DNA of 9,929 bases from Thermoplasmata archaeon. GTDB taxonomy: Archaea > Thermoplasmatota > Thermoplasmata > Lutacidiplasmatales > UBA184. Where the stretch lies: NCBI GenBank assembly GCA_030043835.1, contig JASHWY010000159.1, positions 1 through 9,929 of the forward strand. The letters are read 5' to 3'. Below the pieces are notes generated by a model. That model ran no database searches. It was not told where the DNA came from and saw nothing but the letters and a program-made list of their open reading frames with translations. Both the position numbers and the translations under genes were made by a program. Positions 6,793 to 9,929 of the stretch are shown here, piece after piece (positions within the stretch are counted from its first letter, which is position 1; every line of letters begins with the position of its first letter).

Positions 6793-8001
6793 ATGCAATT
6801 ATCCTCCCATCCCGAAGTCCTCGCTCTCGACTGGGTCCCGCCGGTGATCTTGGGACGGGAGAAGGAGACGGCCGAAGCCGTCCGGCGTCTCGACCCGCCG
6901 GAGCCGTGCCACCCCCCACCCTGGATCGTGGCGATCGCGGGCCCCTCCGGGGCCGGTTCCTCCGCGCTCGCGCGTCGGGTGGCCCGCGAGGTGGCGGACC
7001 GGGTGCGCGCGGCCGGCACCGCGGCGTCGCCGAGAGTGCTCGCCGTACGGACGGCGCCGCTCAAGGGAACCCATGGGATTGCTACCGCGCTTTTGGAGCG
7101 CCTCGATGAGGGGTTCGACGGTCGGGGTTTTCCGGTCAACGAGATTCTTGCGGGGTTCCTCCGGCGGCTCCGTCGCGAAGGTCGCCCCACCGTCGTCGTG
7201 CTCGACGACCTACGGGTGGGCGGCCCCGACCCCGCGCCGGTCCTCCGCGCGCTCGCGGAACCGGATCGATTTCTCCCCGAAGGGGAGGTCGGTCTTCCGC
7301 CGACCTGGGTGATCGTGGCCGGGACCCCCGAGGGGGTGGGGTCCGCGGAGCGGGCGCTCAAAGGGCGGCCCTCCCTTCGACCGTTCCTCGGGCTCGCCCC
7401 GTACGACGAACGGACCCTCACGGTCATCGTTCGGGACCGCATCGCGCGCGCGGTCGGTCCGGTGCCCGCGGCCGAGCTCGTCGCGGCGGCGGTGCACCGG
7501 GCGATCGAGGAGGGGTCGGGAGCGACCCGCGCCATCGACGTCCTGCGTCGACGCCTCATCGGGTCGGCGCTCCGCGCCGAGGGGATCCTTTCCCCCCGCG
7601 CCTCGCTCGGCGTGCCGATCGAACCCCGCGTCGTGCGGGCGATCGGCGCGGCGTCGCGGGGCTCGGCGGCCCGAGTCGGGGACGTCCGGCGCTGGGAGAT
7701 CGCGCTGGCCGAGGAAGGAGGAGATCGGCCGCTCCCGGCGACCACCCTCTGGCGGAGGATCGTCTCGCTCGAACGCGCCGGTTACGTCCGCCGCGAGATC
7801 CGGCCGGGCGGCATCGGCGGAACCCGGTCGATCGTGCGTCTCCTTGCGCCGATCGACGAGTGGGTCACCGATCCGAGTCCGTCGGGTACTCATCGAGCCG
7901 GCGGACCGTGGACCGCCCGCTCGAGGCCGGAGACGGGATTCCGAGCGGAGGGACTTCGTCCTCCCTTCGTCGGGGCCTCGTCGTCCTCCCCAACTGGCTG
8001 A
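6793..8001 (+). CDS. cdc6: Orc1/Cdc6-family AAA+ protein with degenerate ATP site
   Basis: Archaeal Orc1/Cdc6 proteins bind origins and load the replicative helicase. This 402 aa product has the family order: an N-terminal PPVILGREKETAEAVRRL block (16-33), an AAA+ core, a sensor-2 helix GATRAIDVLRRRLI (243-256, Arg246), and a C-terminal winged helix (about 295-352) ending in ERAGYVRRE...GGIGGTRSIVRL. The core is unusual: Walker A reads AGPSGAGSSAL (49-59), with Ser56 where the essential lysine should be. Walker B is VVVLDDL (134-140), with Asp-Asp instead of Asp-Glu. The sensor-1 strand WVIVAGTPEG (172-181) lacks the usual polar Asn. ATP hydrolysis is therefore doubtful; it may be a DNA-binding paralogue or a transcriptional regulator. 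Residues 353-402 are a low-complexity tail encoded mostly within the overlap with hel308. Family confidence is good; an initiator role is uncertain. Confidence 0.78.
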   Translation: MQLSSHPEVLALDWVPPVILGREKETAEAVRRLDPPEPCHPPPWIVAIAGPSGAGSSALARRVAREVADRVRAAGTAASPRVLAVRTAPLKGTHGIATALLERLDEGFDGRGFPVNEILAGFLRRLRREGRPTVVVLDDLRVGGPDPAPVLRALAEPDRFLPEGEVGLPPTWVIVAGTPEGVGSAERALKGRPSLRPFLGLAPYDERTLTVIVRDRIARAVGPVPAAELVAAAVHRAIEEGSGATRAIDVLRRRLIGSALRAEGILSPRASLGVPIEPRVVRAIGAASRGSAARVGDVRRWEIALAEEGGDRPLPATTLWRRIVSLERAGYVRREIRPGGIGGTRSIVRLLAPIDEWVTDPSPSGTHRAGGPWTARSRPETGFRAEGLRPPFVGASSSSPTG

Positions 8002-9929
8002 CGACCATCTCGGCGAGGGCCCGCGACTTCAAGGCCTGCTCGATCCGATCAAGCGGCGCCTTGCGGAGCGCTTCCCGGTCGGCAAACCCGGCCCGATAGA
8101 GCATCCGGGCACGGACCCGGCCGATCCCGCGCAGGCGGACGAGGTCCAGCAGCTCCTCCGTCACCCCGTACCGGATCCGGAACGAAAGGTCGTCGATCGG
8201 GCGGGCGAGGCGTCGCTGGAACATGGTCGCGAGTCGGCCGGCGGCGAACAGGAGCCACTCGGCGTCCTCCACCTTGGTCCTTAGGTCGCCGGCGCCGAGC
8301 TGGAACCGTCGGGTGATCTCGAGGATCGGGGTCTCCGCGATCCAAGCCTCGAGCGCCGAAGCGGTCTTGAGGGTCGCGAGGAACCCATCGAGGTCGAGCT
8401 CCATCGGGGGTTCCTCGGGCTTCACGAGGAGCTCCTCGGCCTCGTCGGTAAAGCGCGTCAAGAGGTCGGCCTCCTCGCCCCGGCGGAGGAAGAGCGCCGG
8501 GAGGTCCGGGGTCGCCGAGATCGCGGCGAGGAGCGGGAACGCCGCGACGCCGATCGGGGCGCGCTCGAGGACGCGCCGAAGGACGATGGCGCTCAACGGA
8601 TCGAGGTAGAGTTCGCTCGTGAGGGTTCCGAAGCGGGTGGCCCGCAGCGTCCGTCCGGGTTCTAAGAGCTCGTTCTGCTCGAGGAACCGTCGGACTCGCG
8701 CGATCCGAGCATGAAGCTCGGGGAGCGGGAGGGTCCGACCGTAGAACGTCGAGGCGAAGAACGAGCTCAGCTCGGCGTCGGTCGCGACCGCGCCGCTCGC
8801 AACGAGCGCGAGGACGTGCATCCGAAGGGCCGGGTCGGCCGCAAGGCGACTCTCGATCGGCTCGGGAGAGGCGGAGAGGTAGCCCTCCAGCAGCCGCTCT
8901 TCGTCGTCCTCGGTGCGTGCCAGGAGGAGCGCCTCGCCGACGGTATCGAAGCGGGGGCGCCCCGCTCGGCCGAGCATCTGGTGGACCTCGAGGGCGGGGA
9001 TCGGGGCTTGGAGACCGAGGGCGTCGTCATACCGGGTTGTGTCGCGGACGATCACCCGACGGGCGGGGAGGTTGATGCCGGCGGCGAGCGTCGGCGTCGC
9101 GACAAGCGCCTTTAAGCCCCGGTCTCGGAAGGCGCGCTCGACGACCCTGCGTTCGGGGTTCGTGAGCGACGCGTTGTGGAAGGCGACCCCATGCGGGAGG
9201 AGGCCAGTCAGCCGACGGATCCCCTCCGTCTCTTCGTCGGAGACGGTCGAGAGCTCGGCCGCGGCGGCCTTCGCGCGGGCACGCTCTTCTTGAGTCAGGA
9301 GGCCGCGCACGGTCCCCGTGAGCGACTCGGCGAGCTGCTCGCTCGCGCGGCGGCTGTTGACGAACACGAGCGCCTGGCCTCCCTCCTCTACCACGGTGCG
9401 AACGAGGCGCGGGACCGCCTCCCCCGGCGGCGGGACCGTACGGCTCGAGAGGTCGGTGAACGTGATCCGACCTTCGAAGTAGACCCCGAGCTTGAGAGGG
9501 ACCGGGCGAAAATCGCTCGCGATGTGCCGGGCGCCGAGCCAGGCAGCGACCTCTTCGGAGTTTCGGACCGTCGCGGAGAGGGCGACCACCTGGAGGTCGG
9601 GATACGAGCGACGTAGGCGCGTTAGGGTCACCTCGAGCGTCGGTCCCCGCTCGGGGTCGCGCATCAGGTGGACCTCGTCCGCGACGACGACCCCGAGACG
9701 ATCGAGCCAGGGGCTCCCCTTCCGCAAGAGCCCGTCCGCCTTCTCGCTGGTCGCGACGAGCACGTCCAGCTTCTCGAGCTGCTCGTTCGGGAGGTCGAAG
9801 TCCCCGATCGAGATCCCGACCTTGAGGCCGATCTCTTCGAACTGGGAGAGCTCCTCGGCCTTCTCGTGGGCGAGCGCGCGGAGAGGGACCATGTAGAGGC
9901 CGGTCCGTCCTTCGCGCCAGGCGCGAAGC
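7865..9929 (-). CDS. hel308: Hel308 (Ski2-like) DNA helicase, 5' end cut by window edge
   Basis: ATP-dependent 3'-5' superfamily 2 helicase that acts on stalled forks and in recombination repair; the relative of PolQ and HELQ helicase domains. The frame stays open to the right edge, adding 12 codons (ending GRTGLY) before the internal ATG at 9892. Motif I and the true start are outside the window. From that Met, visible motifs are: Ia VPLRALAHEK (2-11), II DEVH (72-75), III SAT (106-108), IV LVFVNSRRA (175-183), V VATPTLAAGINLPARR (264-279) and VI QMLGRAGRPRFD (305-316). Next come a winged-helix region, a helical ratchet domain (about 480-575), and the helix-hairpin-helix DLVRLRGIGRVRARMLYRAGF (583-603). 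The full protein would be about 700-740 aa, usual for Hel308. The last 40 residues are a basic then polar tail encoded antisense to the cdc6-like tail. The gene converges on cdc6, with a 137-bp overlap. Confidence 0.92.
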   Translation of the reverse strand, partial: LRAWREGRTGLYMVPLRALAHEKAEELSQFEEIGLKVGISIGDFDLPNEQLEKLDVLVATSEKADGLLRKGSPWLDRLGVVVADEVHLMRDPERGPTLEVTLTRLRRSYPDLQVVALSATVRNSEEVAAWLGARHIASDFRPVPLKLGVYFEGRITFTDLSSRTVPPPGEAVPRLVRTVVEEGGQALVFVNSRRASEQLAESLTGTVRGLLTQEERARAKAAAAELSTVSDEETEGIRRLTGLLPHGVAFHNASLTNPERRVVERAFRDRGLKALVATPTLAAGINLPARRVIVRDTTRYDDALGLQAPIPALEVHQMLGRAGRPRFDTVGEALLLARTEDDEERLLEGYLSASPEPIESRLAADPALRMHVLALVASGAVATDAELSSFFASTFYGRTLPLPELHARIARVRRFLEQNELLEPGRTLRATRFGTLTSELYLDPLSAIVLRRVLERAPIGVAAFPLLAAISATPDLPALFLRRGEEADLLTRFTDEAEELLVKPEEPPMELDLDGFLATLKTASALEAWIAETPILEITRRFQLGAGDLRTKVEDAEWLLFAAGRLATMFQRRLARPIDDLSFRIRYGVTEELLDLVRLRGIGRVRARMLYRAGFADREALRKAPLDRIEQALKSRALAEMVVSQLGRTTRPRRREDEVPPLGIPSPASSGRSTVRRLDEYPTDSDR

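Larger units (their letters stand above)
6751..6800. other. AT-rich island in the mscS/cdc6-like divergent gap
   Basis: Only 10 of these 50 bases are G or C, in sharp contrast with the surrounding GC-rich sequence. It carries the palindrome and the cdc6-like TATA box. An easily melted patch beside an Orc1/Cdc6-family gene could be promoter DNA or part of a replication origin; the sequence alone does not decide. Confidence 0.5.

Noticed and set aside
6786..7109. ATG at 6786 opening a 107-codon frame
   Set aside because: Out of frame with the Orc1/Cdc6 domain order and too close to the TATA box; the translation looks non-coding.

Overview
This is a GC-rich archaeal chromosomal window with tightly packed genes. 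Archaeal origin is supported by the gene content: an archaeal-type FtsZ, an MptE-type pterin diphosphokinase, an Orc1/Cdc6-family protein with a C-terminal winged helix, and a Hel308 helicase. AT-rich TATA-like boxes also sit about 25-40 bases upstream of several starts. The GC content and this mix suggest a terrestrial high-GC Thermoplasmatota-like euryarchaeon, but that placement is inference and would need a marker-gene tree.

Left part (1-3464). ftsZ runs leftward out of the window and is divergent from mptE across a 57-bp gap holding one symmetrical TATA element. mptE converges on a long multi-membrane-spanning GT-C-like protein gene, and their 3' ends overlap by 37 bp. Middle part (3465-4607). 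A small rightward gene encodes a protein with a lysine/proline/alanine-rich tail and a compact acidic domain. It converges, 10 bp apart, on a leftward gene for a small two-helix membrane protein with a possible PH-like tail. Right part (4608-9929). A leftward isocitrate dehydrogenase gene follows a leftward MscS-type channel gene, 37 bp apart. An AT-rich divergent promoter with a perfect 14-bp palindrome separates mscS from a rightward Orc1/Cdc6-like gene. That gene converges on the Hel308 helicase gene, with a 137-bp tail-to-tail overlap. hel308 is cut by the right edge of the window.

Most genes are ordinary housekeeping functions: cell division, C1-carrier pterin synthesis, surface glycosylation, the TCA cycle, osmotic protection and DNA maintenance. 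I see no mobile element, CRISPR array, RNA gene or defence island. The items most worth a second look are the Orc1/Cdc6-like protein, whose Walker A lysine is replaced by serine and whose sensor-1 polar residue also looks absent, and the palindrome on its TATA box. The histone H1-like tail protein comes next. There are no intergenic stretches over 300 bases; the longest gap is 129 bp (3465-3593).
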